The translations under genes and the position numbers were made by a program. Positions 49,412 through 58,803 of a DNA stretch of 64,000 nt are shown piece after piece (position 1 is the stretch's first letter; the number at the start of each line of letters is the position of its first letter). Under the pieces are notes generated by a model. That model saw only the letters and a program-made list of their open reading frames with translations. It had not been told where the DNA came from and searched no databases. The DNA is from Gammaproteobacteria bacterium (GTDB lineage Bacteria > Pseudomonadota > Gammaproteobacteria > Tenderiales > Tenderiaceae): the NCBI GenBank assembly GCA_016200485.1, contig JACQEP010000019.1, positions 1-64,000 on the forward strand, in the 5' to 3' direction.

Positions 49412-49639
49412 GATTTAATGAGCGTATTTGAGCCTCACTAAATCAATATGGAAACTTTACGCGCGTGAGCTATGGTTATGGGTGGAGGCTAGTCATTATT
49501 GCCTTAACAAAATCCGAGATGTTTATCCGGTAGCTAAAAAATGATCTGGTTAAGTGCCCGCCCACAATCGTTCTTCCATAAACGGAGTGGCGGAATCACT
49601 GCTCGGAAATCAGCCTATCTATATGTAAAGGAGAATGTC

Positions 49640-50176
49640 ATGACAGAAGCCGTCAAATCCAAAGAAACCCAAAAAGATATTACCAAAGCATCAGAGAAGG
49701 AAATGCGGCCGCGCGCCATGAGCGCTTTGTCACCGTTTGACGAAATGGATCGTCTGTTTGATTCCTTCTTCAACCGTCCCTTGGGGCGTAGCTGGATGCA
49801 TCCCCTGGGCTTACATTGGCCCACCTTGCCGGAATTCAAGCAACCCTTCGAAGGCCGTACGCCCAAGGTCGACGTCATCGACCGGCAAAACGAAATTGTC
49901 GTGCGTGCCGAACTGCCGGGCGTTAACAAGGATAATCTGGATGTCTCGCTGAGTGACAACACCGTCACCATCCGTGCCAGCACCAGATATGAGAGCAAAG
50001 AAGAAAAGGGCGATTATTATCGCTGCGAAACCAGCCACGGCGAATTTGCACGTACTGTTAGTTTGCCGGGAGATGTCGATGTCAACAAGGCTACAGCATC
50101 CTTCAAAGACGGCTTGCTCGAGCTCACTCTGCCAAAGGTGGAAAGTTCAAAGCGGAGGACGATTAAAATTGAGTAA
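49640..50176 (+). CDS. Hsp20/alpha-crystallin small heat shock protein
   Basis: 178 residues from the ATG at 49640, 6 bases after AAGGAG; the frame open to 49541 is not used. The alpha-crystallin domain (~70-170) includes PKVDVIDRQNEIVVRAELPG, the beta-strand SFKDGLLELTLPK and the typical A-x-x-x-n-G-v-L pattern (ATASFKDGLLEL). Binds unfolding proteins without ATP. The N-terminal region is charged and has MSALSPFDEMDRLFDSFF. An intrinsic terminator follows; I see no clear sigma32 promoter. Confidence 0.95.
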   Translation: MTEAVKSKETQKDITKASEKEMRPRAMSALSPFDEMDRLFDSFFNRPLGRSWMHPLGLHWPTLPEFKQPFEGRTPKVDVIDRQNEIVVRAELPGVNKDNLDVSLSDNTVTIRASTRYESKEEKGDYYRCETSHGEFARTVSLPGDVDVNKATASFKDGLLELTLPKVESSKRRTIKIE

Positions 50177-50200
50177 CGGATTGATCCTTAAAGGTTGTGC

Positions 50201-50233
50201 AAAAAGAAATCCGGCATTGCCGGATTTCTTTTA
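50201..50233 (+). terminator. Intrinsic terminator after hsp20
   Basis: AAGAAATCCGGC and GCCGGATTTCTT stem with a short ATT loop and T-rich tail, a strong perfect 12-bp stem. Confidence 0.88.
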
Positions 50234-50342
50234 TAGTCAATCAAAGAAAATCTATATACTATTCCGATAATGCTTTGAATAACCCGCAGTAATAAGTAGT
50301 TGCAGAACCTAACCTGAGATTGTTTATTATTCTGGGAGCACT

Positions 50343-50741
50343 ATGAGCAGACAAATTTACGTAAATGTACCTGTAAAGGATCTTGCGAGATCAAAGGCGT
50401 TTTTTTCGAATCTTGGATTTTCATTTAAATCTCAGTTTACCAATGATGTTGCGGCATGCCTGGTCGTCAGTGATAATAGCTTCGTCATGCTTCTTACTGA
50501 GCAGTTTTTTCAAACATTTACCTCCAAGGCAATTTCAAATGCGAAAGACAGCACTGAAGTACTTATTTGTCTTTCTTGCGAAAGCCGCGCAGAGATCGAT
50601 GATCTTGTTCGCAAAGCCGTAAATGCCGGCGGCTCAGCGCCACGTAGCCCACAAGATCACGGGTTCATGTATAGCCATGGGTTTGAAGACGTTGATGGGC
50701 ACATCTGGGAGCTCATTTACATCGAGCCTGTTAAAAACTAA
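50343..50741 (+). CDS. VOC family (glyoxalase/bleomycin resistance-fold) protein
   Basis: 132 residues. The N-terminal YVNVPVKDLARSKAFFSNLGF and the C-terminal FEDVDGHIWELIYIEP are the two VOC halves with the metal-site GHxWE. Such stand-alone members occur as dioxygenases, isomerases or resistance proteins; this one cannot be assigned. CTGGGAGC precedes the ATG. It has a different base feel (more AT-rich) than its neighbours, but no mobile element is near. Confidence 0.85.
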   Translation: MSRQIYVNVPVKDLARSKAFFSNLGFSFKSQFTNDVAACLVVSDNSFVMLLTEQFFQTFTSKAISNAKDSTEVLICLSCESRAEIDDLVRKAVNAGGSAPRSPQDHGFMYSHGFEDVDGHIWELIYIEPVKN

Positions 50742-50909
50742 AACGAATTGAGGCGCAACCACGCCCATATATTGTTGGGCTGTCAGGGGCAGATTTCTGA
50801 GCGAAACTCTGGCCGAGATTGCATGTGCTTTATTCTCCTGCTATAAGCAATAAATCTTCCCAGGTTTGCGATATAATGCGGCGTTTAAAGCATGGTCTAA
50901 AGGTAAACA

Positions 50910-51491
50910 ATGAGCACAGAAAAAGCATTACGCGCGCGCAGCGAATCTAAATGTGAATTATGTGGCGCAACGGAGGGCTTGGGTGTATATGAAGTGCCTC
51001 CGAGTTCAAAGGGTGACGCAGATGGGTGTGTGCTGATTTGTGAAGCGTGCCGCGAACAAATTGAAAATCCGGAGAAGGTCGATGTTAATCACTGGCGTTG
51101 TCTGAACGAGAGTATGTGGAGCCAGGTACCTGCGGTGCAAGTGATGGCGTGGCGCATGCTTAAGCGGTTGAGTGCTGAAGGCTGGCCGCAGGATTTGCTT
51201 GATATGCTCTATTTGGATGAGGCGACTTTAGCCTGGGCGCAAGCGGCGGGCGAAAAAGAAAGTATCGAAGAGGAAGTCAAGCATGTCGATAGTTTCGGCG
51301 TGGTGCTTGAGGCGGGCGATACGGTAACGTTGATCAAGGATCTGGATGTTAAAGGGGCTAATTTCACAGCGAAGCGTGGCACGGCGGTGCGCGGGATTTC
51401 GCTGGTGGTCAATAACCCTGAGCAGATTGAGGGCCGTGTGAATAGCCAGCAGATTGTGATTCTGACGAAGTTTGTTAAGAAGTCTAACTAA
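50910..51491 (+). CDS. PhnA domain protein
   Basis: 193 residues. An N-terminal zinc-ribbon-like region (CELCGATEGLGVYEV, CEACREQ) is followed, after a ~70-residue middle, by the C-terminal PhnA domain: DSFGVVLEAGDTVTLIKDLDVKGANFTAKRGT. Despite the name, PhnA-type proteins are not shown to take part in phosphonate breakdown generally. AAAGGTAAAC precedes the ATG. A palindromic repeat begins 4 bases after the stop. Confidence 0.87.
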   Translation: MSTEKALRARSESKCELCGATEGLGVYEVPPSSKGDADGCVLICEACREQIENPEKVDVNHWRCLNESMWSQVPAVQVMAWRMLKRLSAEGWPQDLLDMLYLDEATLAWAQAAGEKESIEEEVKHVDSFGVVLEAGDTVTLIKDLDVKGANFTAKRGTAVRGISLVVNNPEQIEGRVNSQQIVILTKFVKKSN

Positions 51492-51494
51492 ATA

Positions 51495-51522
51495 GTAGGG
51501 GCGATTAATGAATCGTCCCTAC
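51495..51522. repeat. Palindrome of the GGGGCGATTCAT family (variant)
   Basis: Arms GTAGGGGCGATTAA and TGAATCGTCCCTAC with one to two mismatches; it lies 4 bases past the PhnA stop codon. Confidence 0.7.
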
Positions 51523-51673
51523 GCTTAATTTTCGCCCACCTGTTATGTATATGTAAAAGGGACATCCCCTGGTTCGCGTTCAGCTGGCCATTAATAAAAA
51601 TCGGATTCCTGACGATATGTTTTCAGGGTTATGGGTTTTTGTTGAGCAATCTGAATATCTAAGGGAGTAATTT

Positions 51674-52324
51674 ATGGTGTCAATCAATCATAAAATGCGC
51701 TTGTTGGCCGCTGCGGCGGTGGTGGTAATGAGTGGTTATGGCGTTGGCGCCTATGCGGTACCGACGGGGGATGCCAAAGCCGGTGAGGAAAAGGCGGGGT
51801 TGTGCGGGGGGTGTCATGGGCCTGATGGCAATAGCGAAGATGCCAATAATCCTCGTTTGGCGGGACAGTACGCGGGTTATATCGCCAAGCAGGTGAAGGA
51901 TTTCAAGGCGGCGCTGCGTGCCAATAATGACACGATGGCCGGCATGGCGGCTACGGTGGAGGCTGATCAGGATGCCTGGGATATCGGAGCCTATTTTTCG
52001 CAACAAAAAATGAAGGGTAGCTTGACGCAACCTAATAAAGATCTGGTGGCTGCGGGGGAGAAAATATTCCGTAATGGGAATATCGAAAGTGGTGTTTTCC
52101 CGTGCATTAGCTGTCATGGTGAGTCAGGTAAGGGCAAGTCCGGAAGTAATTCGGTTTTTCCCGTAATTGGTGGTCAGCATCGTGATTACATCATTAAGCA
52201 GTTGAAGGATTTTCGTACCGATACCCGTACCAATGATCCGGCCTGGATGATGAACATGGTGGCCAAAAAGCTGACCGACAAGGAGATTGAAGCGCTGGCG
52301 GAGTATCTTTCCTCAAAGCTTTAA
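51674..52324 (+). CDS. Diheme cytochrome c4
   Basis: 216 residues. A signal peptide (MVSINHKMRLLAAAAVVVMS, cleavage after AYA) is followed by two class I cytochrome c domains: CGGCH (C44-H48) and CISCH (C144-H148), each with a later distal methionine (MAGMA, MMNM). Cytochrome c4 is a periplasmic, membrane-associated electron donor to terminal oxidases. AAGGGAG precedes the ATG. It is monocistronic, ending in a bidirectional-looking terminator. Confidence 0.93.
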   Translation: MVSINHKMRLLAAAAVVVMSGYGVGAYAVPTGDAKAGEEKAGLCGGCHGPDGNSEDANNPRLAGQYAGYIAKQVKDFKAALRANNDTMAGMAATVEADQDAWDIGAYFSQQKMKGSLTQPNKDLVAAGEKIFRNGNIESGVFPCISCHGESGKGKSGSNSVFPVIGGQHRDYIIKQLKDFRTDTRTNDPAWMMNMVAKKLTDKEIEALAEYLSSKL

Positions 52325-52344
52325 TTTGATGTGAAGGTGGTGTT

Positions 52345-52374
52345 AAAAAGGCGGGCTTAGTCTCGCCTTTTTTA
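52345..52374. terminator. Terminator between cytochrome c4 and the M28 peptidase
   Basis: AAAAAGGCGGG and CTCGCCTTTTTT arms, an A-run before and T-run after. It lies between two convergent genes and could serve both. Confidence 0.85.
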
Positions 52375-52378
52375 TTAA

Positions 52379-53254
52379 CTATCTATTCGCCAACTCTGCA
52401 ATCGCATTAATCAAACCGATTGTGACTTGGGCGAAGGGGAAGTATTGCAATTTGTCTGGCGTGTCTTTATTGGAGTGATAGAACGGATAGCGATAGGGTG
52501 CGGTATCTGTGACCATGATGGCGCGGTAACCATGTAACCAGAAGGCGCTGTGGTCGCTTAAAGCGACTCCTGGGACGAAGGCAGGGGCGGCAATGCGATG
52601 TGCCGGAAAATTACTATTTTTGCGAAATAGGCCATATACCTGCTTCAGCGCGGCACGTGAGCCAAGGTTGGAGACGAAGGCGACAAAATTGCCGCGATCC
52701 GGGTACAAAAATTTGAGGAACCTCGGGTATAGCTGGCTTCCCGGCGCATCGATGTAATAACCGATAGTTTCGAGGATGATGGCAAGCTTGATTTTGTCGC
52801 CTTGTTGCCGGGCGCGGTGGGCGTAAACGTAGCTGCCCATCTTGTCGGTGTTGAAAAATGGCGGTTCTTCATTGGCAAAAAAGACAAAGCGCACGGTGCG
52901 CCGTGTTTGAAAGCGGGTAAAGGCGCGTGCCAGTTCCAATGTGGCAGCAACACCGCTGCCGTTATCGTTGGCGCCGGGGCTGTCGATAACGCTGTCGTAA
53001 TGGGCGCCAACAACAATGATATCGCCAGGTTTGTCGGAGCCGTGACGAATGACTTCCAGGTTGGCGCAAGTGATTCCCTTGACTTTGTACTCCTGGCGCA
53101 AAACTTGATAACCCATTTTGGTCAGCGTTTCGGAGATGTAGGTTGCGGCTTTGTTCAAGCCTTGGGCGTGGGCAATGTTACGTTGGCCACAATCAGTAGC
53201 GAGTGCAGTCACGTGGTGTTTAAGAAACTGACTGATTATTTCTTCATTGGCCAT
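52379..53254 (-). CDS. M28 family zinc peptidase
   Basis: 291 residues. Dizinc ligands are visible as His and Asp in GAHYDSV and SPGANDNGSG, Glu in FFANEE, a downstream acid in ILETIGY and a late His in FYHSNKD, matching the M28 aminopeptidase order. There is no evident signal peptide, so it may act in the cytoplasm or be exported otherwise. The substrate is unknown. It is monocistronic, ending at the terminator shared with cytochrome c4. Confidence 0.88.
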   Translation of the reverse strand: MANEEIISQFLKHHVTALATDCGQRNIAHAQGLNKAATYISETLTKMGYQVLRQEYKVKGITCANLEVIRHGSDKPGDIIVVGAHYDSVIDSPGANDNGSGVAATLELARAFTRFQTRRTVRFVFFANEEPPFFNTDKMGSYVYAHRARQQGDKIKLAIILETIGYYIDAPGSQLYPRFLKFLYPDRGNFVAFVSNLGSRAALKQVYGLFRKNSNFPAHRIAAPAFVPGVALSDHSAFWLHGYRAIMVTDTAPYRYPFYHSNKDTPDKLQYFPFAQVTIGLINAIAELANR

Positions 53255-53349
53255 GATGATTGAGCGATTTTGGGAGATGCCTATCAGTATAGCTTATAGC
53301 GCCTGTGTGCTCGCAAAAATGAGGAATTGCGCACAAATCAACGCATGAA

Positions 53350-54627
53350 TTAATAAGAATATGAGGCGGCGAGGTAGATACTTAGATTTTGCAGAGCCGC
53401 ATCCTGTAATGTGGTGTTACCCGAAATAATTTGGGCCTTGCCGTTGCCTTGGCTATGGGTCATACCGAATGTCAGCGAAGAGTTACGTGTAAAATGGGTG
53501 ATGCTGGCGCTTAATCCAAAAAGATCGATATGCTCGGGTTGGTTGTAGGCGGTAAAGTTGGGTTGTAAGTCCGGCGTGCTGGCATAGTCCGTGAACAATC
53601 CGCCACGCACAGCCCAGTGGGGTGAAAGATAATATTCGCCGCCGAGTGCTAGATTGACGGTGCTTTCCCGTTTTTCATCAAGGGATCCAATCGCGTTGTG
53701 ATAAATGAGATCGGCAGAAAGCAGTAAGGCGTCGTTGGCGAACCAGGCGGCGCCCAAGGTGGCCTTGAGGGGGTAGGGGTACTTCTTATCACTGGCAACG
53801 ATGCTGTGATTGACGATGTTGTTAGGGCTGCAAAGGGCGTTGCTGGCGGCACCGTTGGCGCCAAGACAGGTCTGGTAGCGAGTGATGTCCGAGCCGATAA
53901 TGTTGGGCTTGCTGAGAGTGGCGCCGAAGGACCATTTATCCAGCGGTGACCACGTCATGCCTAGGATTGGCAGCAAAGAATATTCCTCCTGCTGGAAGTA
54001 GTCATTGTTCCAGAGCCGATCACCGTTATAGAGCGTGATGATGTTACTGATGCGTTGCTGGTGGCGATACTGGAAATAAAAAGTCGCGCCAAATGAAAGA
54101 TTTTTGCTGAGTTCAATGGCGTAGCTCGGGCCAATGAGATAGGTTTTGTCTTCGTTGTTGAAGTTGATGATATATTCCTTGGCGATGCCAAGTGAGGTCG
54201 CGATATCAGTAAATGACTGATCCTGGTCTTCAATGGTGGAGTTGGGCATGGCATAGGAAAAACCTAGCACGCCCTTGCCTAGTGGCTGCACAACACCAAA
54301 GAAATTTGGCAGCAAGGTTGAAGAGCTGCGTTCCCAGTTATAAATGCCACCGAGTACATTCTTATACGTAGTTTTAGACGTTTGATAGGCATTCATGCTG
54401 GCGGAAAGATTGGAGCCCGGTGAGTAGACGATGCCGGCCGGGTTGTAGAGCATGCCGGTCGGGTCATCGGAGACGGCGGTGTAGGCACCGCCAAGATCGG
54501 CTGCACGACTCCCGGCCGGAATATTGATGTAATGATACTGGTCTGCTTGCGCCGCTGCCGGCATTAGTAAGCCTGCAAAAAGAGTAATTGAGGCGGCGAT
54601 AATTGAATTAGTGTTGTGTTTTGACAT
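53350..54627 (-). CDS. OmpP1/FadL family outer-membrane transporter
   Basis: 425 residues. A signal peptide (SKHNTNSIIAASITLFAGL, ending AAAQA) is followed by the FadL-type opening YINIPAGSRAADLGGAYTAVSDDPTGMLYNPAGI, with the NPAG motif, and a beta-barrel ending in an aromatic residue (AASYSY), as outer-membrane proteins require. These barrels take up hydrophobic compounds. It overlaps the upstream M48 gene by 20 bases, so it is co-translated with it. Confidence 0.88.
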   Translation of the reverse strand: MSKHNTNSIIAASITLFAGLLMPAAAQADQYHYINIPAGSRAADLGGAYTAVSDDPTGMLYNPAGIVYSPGSNLSASMNAYQTSKTTYKNVLGGIYNWERSSSTLLPNFFGVVQPLGKGVLGFSYAMPNSTIEDQDQSFTDIATSLGIAKEYIINFNNEDKTYLIGPSYAIELSKNLSFGATFYFQYRHQQRISNIITLYNGDRLWNNDYFQQEEYSLLPILGMTWSPLDKWSFGATLSKPNIIGSDITRYQTCLGANGAASNALCSPNNIVNHSIVASDKKYPYPLKATLGAAWFANDALLLSADLIYHNAIGSLDEKRESTVNLALGGEYYLSPHWAVRGGLFTDYASTPDLQPNFTAYNQPEHIDLFGLSASITHFTRNSSLTFGMTHSQGNGKAQIISGNTTLQDAALQNLSIYLAASYSY

Positions 54628-55468
54628 GTTCTTCGAACCTTGTTTTTAGCTTGGATGAAGAGACTCGAATCAGTTTTTCTTCAAGCAGCAGTTGATCCAG
54701 TTGCTGTAAGCGATTACGTGATGGTGGATGGGTGCGATTGATGTCCGAACCATTTTTATTTTCGAGTGAGCTTGTTTTGCCAATATAGCGCCGTAATGCG
54801 GTAGGATCATAGCCGCTATCGGCCAGCAGCAGTGTCGCGACACGATCGGCATCAAGCTCGGCTTGTTTGTCGTAACCTTCTTCAAACAGGATCTTTACCG
54901 CTTGATCGATGGCCTGGAAAAAGACGACACGGGCGGTATCTGAGCCAGCGCTGAATAAACGGCCCAGTCCCGCGCCCGTGCTGGTGTCGGTCGCCTGGAT
55001 GTGCAGGGCGTTGACGATGTGCCGCTCAGTGACGTGGGCGATCTCATGCGCCAGCACGGCAGCGAGTTCAGATTCATCTTCCATTATGGCCAGTGCGCCG
55101 CGCGTGACAAAGATATAGCCGCCTGGCGCGGAGAAGGCGTTGACGCCATCGTTATCAAGCACGGCAAAGCGATAATTTAATTCAGTGCGTGCGCTGTGCT
55201 GGGCAATCCCAGTGCCTACCAGATTTACATAGTGATTAAGTTTGTCATTGGTCACAATTTTGAATTGCCCTAGGATACGGGCGGCGACAGTTTGACCGAA
55301 TTCAATTTCGGCACGCACATCTTCATTGGTGATGGCAGCAAGCTGATGATGATTGGCTCGTTCACGGAATTCCTGCGCTGCTTGTGCTGGAAAACTACAG
55401 GCGCATACCCAGAGGAGGATGAAGGCCGGGATTGAGTATGAGCACTCACCTTCCCTGGTGATTGTCAT
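54608..55468 (-). CDS. M48 family metalloprotease
   Basis: About 286 residues from the ATG at 55468, 2 bases after the SH3 gene's stop; an upstream ATG at 55492 lies inside that gene. A signal peptide (PAFILLWVCACSFPAQA) makes it periplasmic. The zinc site is HEIAH at H141-H145, and AELDADRVATLL holds the third ligand. This resembles BepA/LoiP-type proteases that act on outer-membrane assembly. Its overlap with a FadL-like porin downstream suggests that pairing. Confidence 0.92.
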   Translation of the reverse strand: MTITREGECSYSIPAFILLWVCACSFPAQAAQEFRERANHHQLAAITNEDVRAEIEFGQTVAARILGQFKIVTNDKLNHYVNLVGTGIAQHSARTELNYRFAVLDNDGVNAFSAPGGYIFVTRGALAIMEDESELAAVLAHEIAHVTERHIVNALHIQATDTSTGAGLGRLFSAGSDTARVVFFQAIDQAVKILFEEGYDKQAELDADRVATLLLADSGYDPTALRRYIGKTSSLENKNGSDINRTHPPSRNRLQQLDQLLLEEKLIRVSSSKLKTRFEEHVKTQH

Positions 55469-55469
55469 G

Positions 55470-55961
55470 TCAGCGCGTCCCTTCCTCGACAAATTTCATG
55501 GCGTCATCTTCGGAGACGCCAAGTTTATCCATGCGCTCCAGGGCGCTGTAATCGGAAACGGCGTCGTCACTTTGACGTGCGCGGTCATCGTTGCGTAAGC
55601 CACGGGCAGCAGCTGCCGAGGCGGTGGCCGAGGCGCGGCGTCGGGATTCTTGTTTGATGCTTTGATCGCCCGTGTTCAAGGGCGTGGCCTGATTAAGTGG
55701 CGGTTCGTTACCCACGAGTAACTGTGAGACCCAGCCAGTTTTATCCTGAACGGTCACTTGTAGCCAGCGGCCTTGACTCGCTTTTATCTGCAATGGGGTG
55801 CCCTTTTCGATCACTAATAGCAGGGCCGCATTGAATTCTGGCTTGGCCATAAGCTTTGCTTTGTTTGCCTTAACGTATACGGTTTGTTCGGCAAACGCGG
55901 TGGAGGCCGAAAGAAATATTAAGACAAACATTAGAAAAGTTTTATGCATAGGTCCGCGCAT
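55470..55961 (-). CDS. Exported bacterial SH3 domain protein
   Basis: About 163 residues from the ATG at 55961; the ATG at 55949 is also possible and neither has a clean ribosome site. A signal peptide (HKTFLMFVLIFLSASTAFA) leads to one SH3b domain: VYVKANKAKLMAKPEFNAAL ... GRWLQVTVQDKTGWVSQLLV. An alanine- and arginine-rich tail (RRASATASAAAARGLRND) follows. SH3b domains usually bind peptidoglycan. It is part of a run with the CHASE2 cyclase, M48 protease and FadL-like porin. Confidence 0.85.
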   Translation of the reverse strand: MRGPMHKTFLMFVLIFLSASTAFAEQTVYVKANKAKLMAKPEFNAALLLVIEKGTPLQIKASQGRWLQVTVQDKTGWVSQLLVGNEPPLNQATPLNTGDQSIKQESRRRASATASAAAARGLRNDDRARQSDDAVSDYSALERMDKLGVSEDDAMKFVEEGTR

Positions 55962-56017
55962 CAGAGAGTACCCCAGTGATGGGGCTATCGGCCATTCATT
56001 CTGTTTCTTTAGTATGG

Positions 56018-58183
56018 TTATTTTGTGGTCATGGTGTATACACCATCCCACTCCGGCGGTGGAGGTGACTGTTCATAGTCGTGGCAGCGGCCAATAAAAT
56101 TTTTCTGAAATTCACTGTTCGGAAGTTGTTGGTAAGCGGCAATTGCCAGCTGCCATTCACGTGCCAGATAATGGAGGAAGGCTGCTTCACTAATAGTTGC
56201 TAATTGCGAGGCTTGTGCGACACCTGTATTGATAATAGGCGCGTAGATTTTGATGGGATGCTGTTTGCCCTTGACCCTGACTAGATCCACTGCGTAACAA
56301 GCCACTTCACCTCTAAGTTGATCATAGGTGTATTCGGAGATGATGATCGGGCAGCCATAAGGTTTGGTCAACCCTTCAAGGCGAGAGGCAAGATTAACGT
56401 TGTCACCGATGATAGTGTAGTCCAGCTTGCGGCTGGAACCGATGTTGCCGAGGATGACGGGGCCGGTATTGAGACCAACGCCAATGTCGATAGTGGTATA
56501 GCCTTTGTCGGTAAGCCAGCGATTGACCTCAGCTAAACGCTGATGCATTTCTATTGCGGCACGCACGCCCTTGATGGCATGTTGTCCATCACGAATCGGT
56601 GCGCCCCAGAATGCCATGATGGCATCGCCGATGAATTTGTCGATAGTGCCATCGTGATTGAATATTGCATCAGTCATGGATGAGAAATAATGGTTCAGCA
56701 TTTCTACGACCTTGGCGGGTGACTGGGTTTCGGACAGATTCGTAAAACCACGGATGTCGGAAAATAATATGGTCAGACATTCTTCGCTTCCGACTTCAGC
56801 TTCCAGTTGATATTGGTAATGTTCAAGCACAGTATTGAGTACCGCCGGTGAAACGTATTGCCCCAGCATCGCCCTGACGCGCCGCCGATCACGACCTTCA
56901 GTGAAAAGCAGATACAGAAAACTCAGTGAGGCAATACTGATGATGCTCGCCAAAGGTAACGCCAAATCAATGACCTGCTGCTGGCGGAAGGCCCATAGAT
57001 TAATGGCAACAAAAGAAATGGCGATGAGGGTGGTAAGCGCAAGTTGCAGAGCGATCCGCCGCTGAAGCAGAATTGCCGCAAGGGTGAGCATGCCAAGCAC
57101 AATGGTGATGATGATTGAGTAGCTGCGCGGCCATTCATGCAAGATTTCACCGTGCAGTAGATTGGCTGCAGTGGCTGCATGCAAATAAACGCCAGGCGTG
57201 GTAGCCGAAAGCGGTGTTGCCTTCAGATCTTCGAGGCCAGCGCCGCTGGCGCCGATGAAAATAATCTTGTCCTTGAATTCAGCAGGATCAATAAGCAGGT
57301 GTTCGACATCGCCGCTCATGACTTGTTGCGCCGAGGCAATAACACCGCTCATGGAATAAGTTTCGATAGTATCGTAATAATTAATCAGAATATTGCCATC
57401 GTTGCTCATGGCGCGAAGTGAGGTTTGGTAATTGCGCAATAATGCCGGATCAGCGATTCGATCGCGATAAATCAAAGGCGCGAGTCCCAGTGAGGGGAAG
57501 GCGCGATCCTGATAAGTTTGCAGCAGGCGCATGCGGCGGTGGATGCCATCGGCGTCGGGATCGACATTGACAACTCCCAATCCTGATGCCGCGTTGTAAC
57601 ACGCCTCGAATGGCGCGTAATAAACGTTATTGTGTTGCGTGAGCGAGATTCCGAACTCGGAGGACAAACGTTGTGTCGTCAGGGCCATGGCCGACAGGGG
57701 GCCGGGTAACGTGTGATCCAATAATGAGTGATTGATTTCATCCTGGTGGTCGGCGTAAATCTGCAAGGCATGAATGACGGGGCCATCGCCCGATGCAGCA
57801 GCCAGACGTTGATCGTTGGCGGAGAGTGTATCGCCCAAGGGTTGACCGGGTGTGGATTCGCGCTCCGAGAAGAGAATGTCAAAAAGAACGGCACGCGGCT
57901 GGCCCGAGTTGATAAAATCCAGGATGTCGGCATGCACGGAGCGCGGCCAGGGCCAGCGGCCGACGACGGGTTCCATGGCCTTGAGTGAGGCCTCATCGAT
58001 CAGAATGACGGCTACTTCGGTTGGCTTGGCCATGGCATCGCGCGTGGCATGCATGCGCAGGTCATAGCTCAACCACTCCAGGCGTTGCAACGCGCCACCC
58101 AGATGCAGTGCCGTGAGCAACAGCCCGGCCGCTACCATGATCAGGCTCGCGCCCAGCCAGCGATTTTGCAATAGATTCAACAT
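56018..58183 (-). CDS. CHASE2 domain adenylate/guanylate cyclase
   Basis: 721 residues. N-terminal membrane helix (~10-30), periplasmic CHASE2 sensor (~40-335, with VAVILIDEASLKAM and VLFDILFSE), three more helices (~355-420) and a class III cyclase domain (~470-650). The metal aspartates lie in LFSDIRGFTNLSE and FIGDAIMAFWGAP, and LDYTIIGDNVNLASRLEGL holds the transition-state residues. It makes a cyclic nucleotide in response to an extracytoplasmic signal. Gene heads a leftward run toward SH3/M48/FadL-like genes; it ends 56 bases before the SH3 start. Confidence 0.94.
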   Translation of the reverse strand: MLNLLQNRWLGASLIMVAAGLLLTALHLGGALQRLEWLSYDLRMHATRDAMAKPTEVAVILIDEASLKAMEPVVGRWPWPRSVHADILDFINSGQPRAVLFDILFSERESTPGQPLGDTLSANDQRLAAASGDGPVIHALQIYADHQDEINHSLLDHTLPGPLSAMALTTQRLSSEFGISLTQHNNVYYAPFEACYNAASGLGVVNVDPDADGIHRRMRLLQTYQDRAFPSLGLAPLIYRDRIADPALLRNYQTSLRAMSNDGNILINYYDTIETYSMSGVIASAQQVMSGDVEHLLIDPAEFKDKIIFIGASGAGLEDLKATPLSATTPGVYLHAATAANLLHGEILHEWPRSYSIIITIVLGMLTLAAILLQRRIALQLALTTLIAISFVAINLWAFRQQQVIDLALPLASIISIASLSFLYLLFTEGRDRRRVRAMLGQYVSPAVLNTVLEHYQYQLEAEVGSEECLTILFSDIRGFTNLSETQSPAKVVEMLNHYFSSMTDAIFNHDGTIDKFIGDAIMAFWGAPIRDGQHAIKGVRAAIEMHQRLAEVNRWLTDKGYTTIDIGVGLNTGPVILGNIGSSRKLDYTIIGDNVNLASRLEGLTKPYGCPIIISEYTYDQLRGEVACYAVDLVRVKGKQHPIKIYAPIINTGVAQASQLATISEAAFLHYLAREWQLAIAAYQQLPNSEFQKNFIGRCHDYEQSPPPPEWDGVYTMTTK

Positions 58184-58254
58184 TCAACGCTCCAGACTAG
58201 GCTATCGGCTGGAGGGAGAAGTGGCTGAATTAGTGGTGGCAGTTTGTTACAAAA

Positions 58255-58288
58255 CCCTCTCTCACTGCGGGAGAGGGTAGGGTGAGGG
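58255..58288. repeat. Intergenic CCCTCTC hairpin repeat
   Basis: CCCTCTC...GAGAGGG with a 9-base loop, followed by TAGGGTGAGGG. A related, longer form is at 60320. Confidence 0.6.
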
Positions 58289-58300
58289 AATCATTTACGT

Positions 58301-58325
58301 AGGGGCGGGTTTAAAACCCGCCCCT
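58301..58325. repeat. GGGGCGGGTTTAAAACCCGCCCC palindrome
   Basis: Perfect inverted repeat of half-site AGGGGCGGGTTT, whose last base is 3 before the stop of the leftward apaG gene. It shares its 5' AGGGGCG and its position just past a stop with the GGGGCGATTCAT family. Confidence 0.75.
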
Positions 58326-58327
58326 TG

Positions 58328-58711
58328 CTAATGAATGGCGCCAGGGATGGAAAGTCTAAACGGCGCTATCGGTGCCAGAAACGATGCGCCATCATCGGCC
58401 AGCATCTCATAATGGCCTTGCATCGCGCCGACCGGGGTTTCCAGCACTGCGCCGCTGGTGTACTGAAAGCTTTCGCCTGGCCCCAGATATGGGTGTTCGC
58501 CAATGACGCCCGGACCGTGTACCTCCTCGGTCTTGCCGTTGGCATCGGTGATTTGCCAGTGGCGCGTCAGCAAGCGGGCAGGCACCTTCCCAGTATTGCG
58601 GATGGTGATGGTGTAGCCAAAAACAAAGCGACCGGCCTCGGGGGCCGATTGCTCGGAAATATAAAAGGCCTTGGTCGCGACCAAGACTTGATGGATATGT
58701 GATTCAGTCAT
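58328..58711 (-). CDS. apaG: ApaG domain protein
   Basis: 127 residues. The ApaG hallmarks are all present: [32 protein letters not shown], and [24 protein letters not shown] with the pyrophosphate-binding glycine loop. The fold is fibronectin-III/Cu-chaperone-like; cellular function is uncertain. It is often beside ksgA and apaH in gammaproteobacteria, but those are not in this window. Divergent from arsC. Confidence 0.95.
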   Translation of the reverse strand: MTESHIHQVLVATKAFYISEQSAPEAGRFVFGYTITIRNTGKVPARLLTRHWQITDANGKTEEVHGPGVIGEHPYLGPGESFQYTSGAVLETPVGAMQGHYEMLADDGASFLAPIAPFRLSIPGAIH

Positions 58712-58803
58712 GCGGATATTTTACCTGAAATCTCCATCACCTTTGATATAAGGTTTTTGTGGTAATAGCCGAAACAGTAGTCAAGATTGAGAAGGAAATA
58801 ACG

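Noticed and set aside
37340..49600. A shared 14-base stretch GCGGAATCACTGCT upstream of two genes (near 37341 and 49588)
   Set aside because: Exact 14-base matches are expected several times by chance in 64 kb, and the surroundings differ.
49541..49639. Extension of the Hsp20 frame
   Set aside because: A strong AAGGAG lies directly before the ATG at 49640, and the extra residues are not part of the family.
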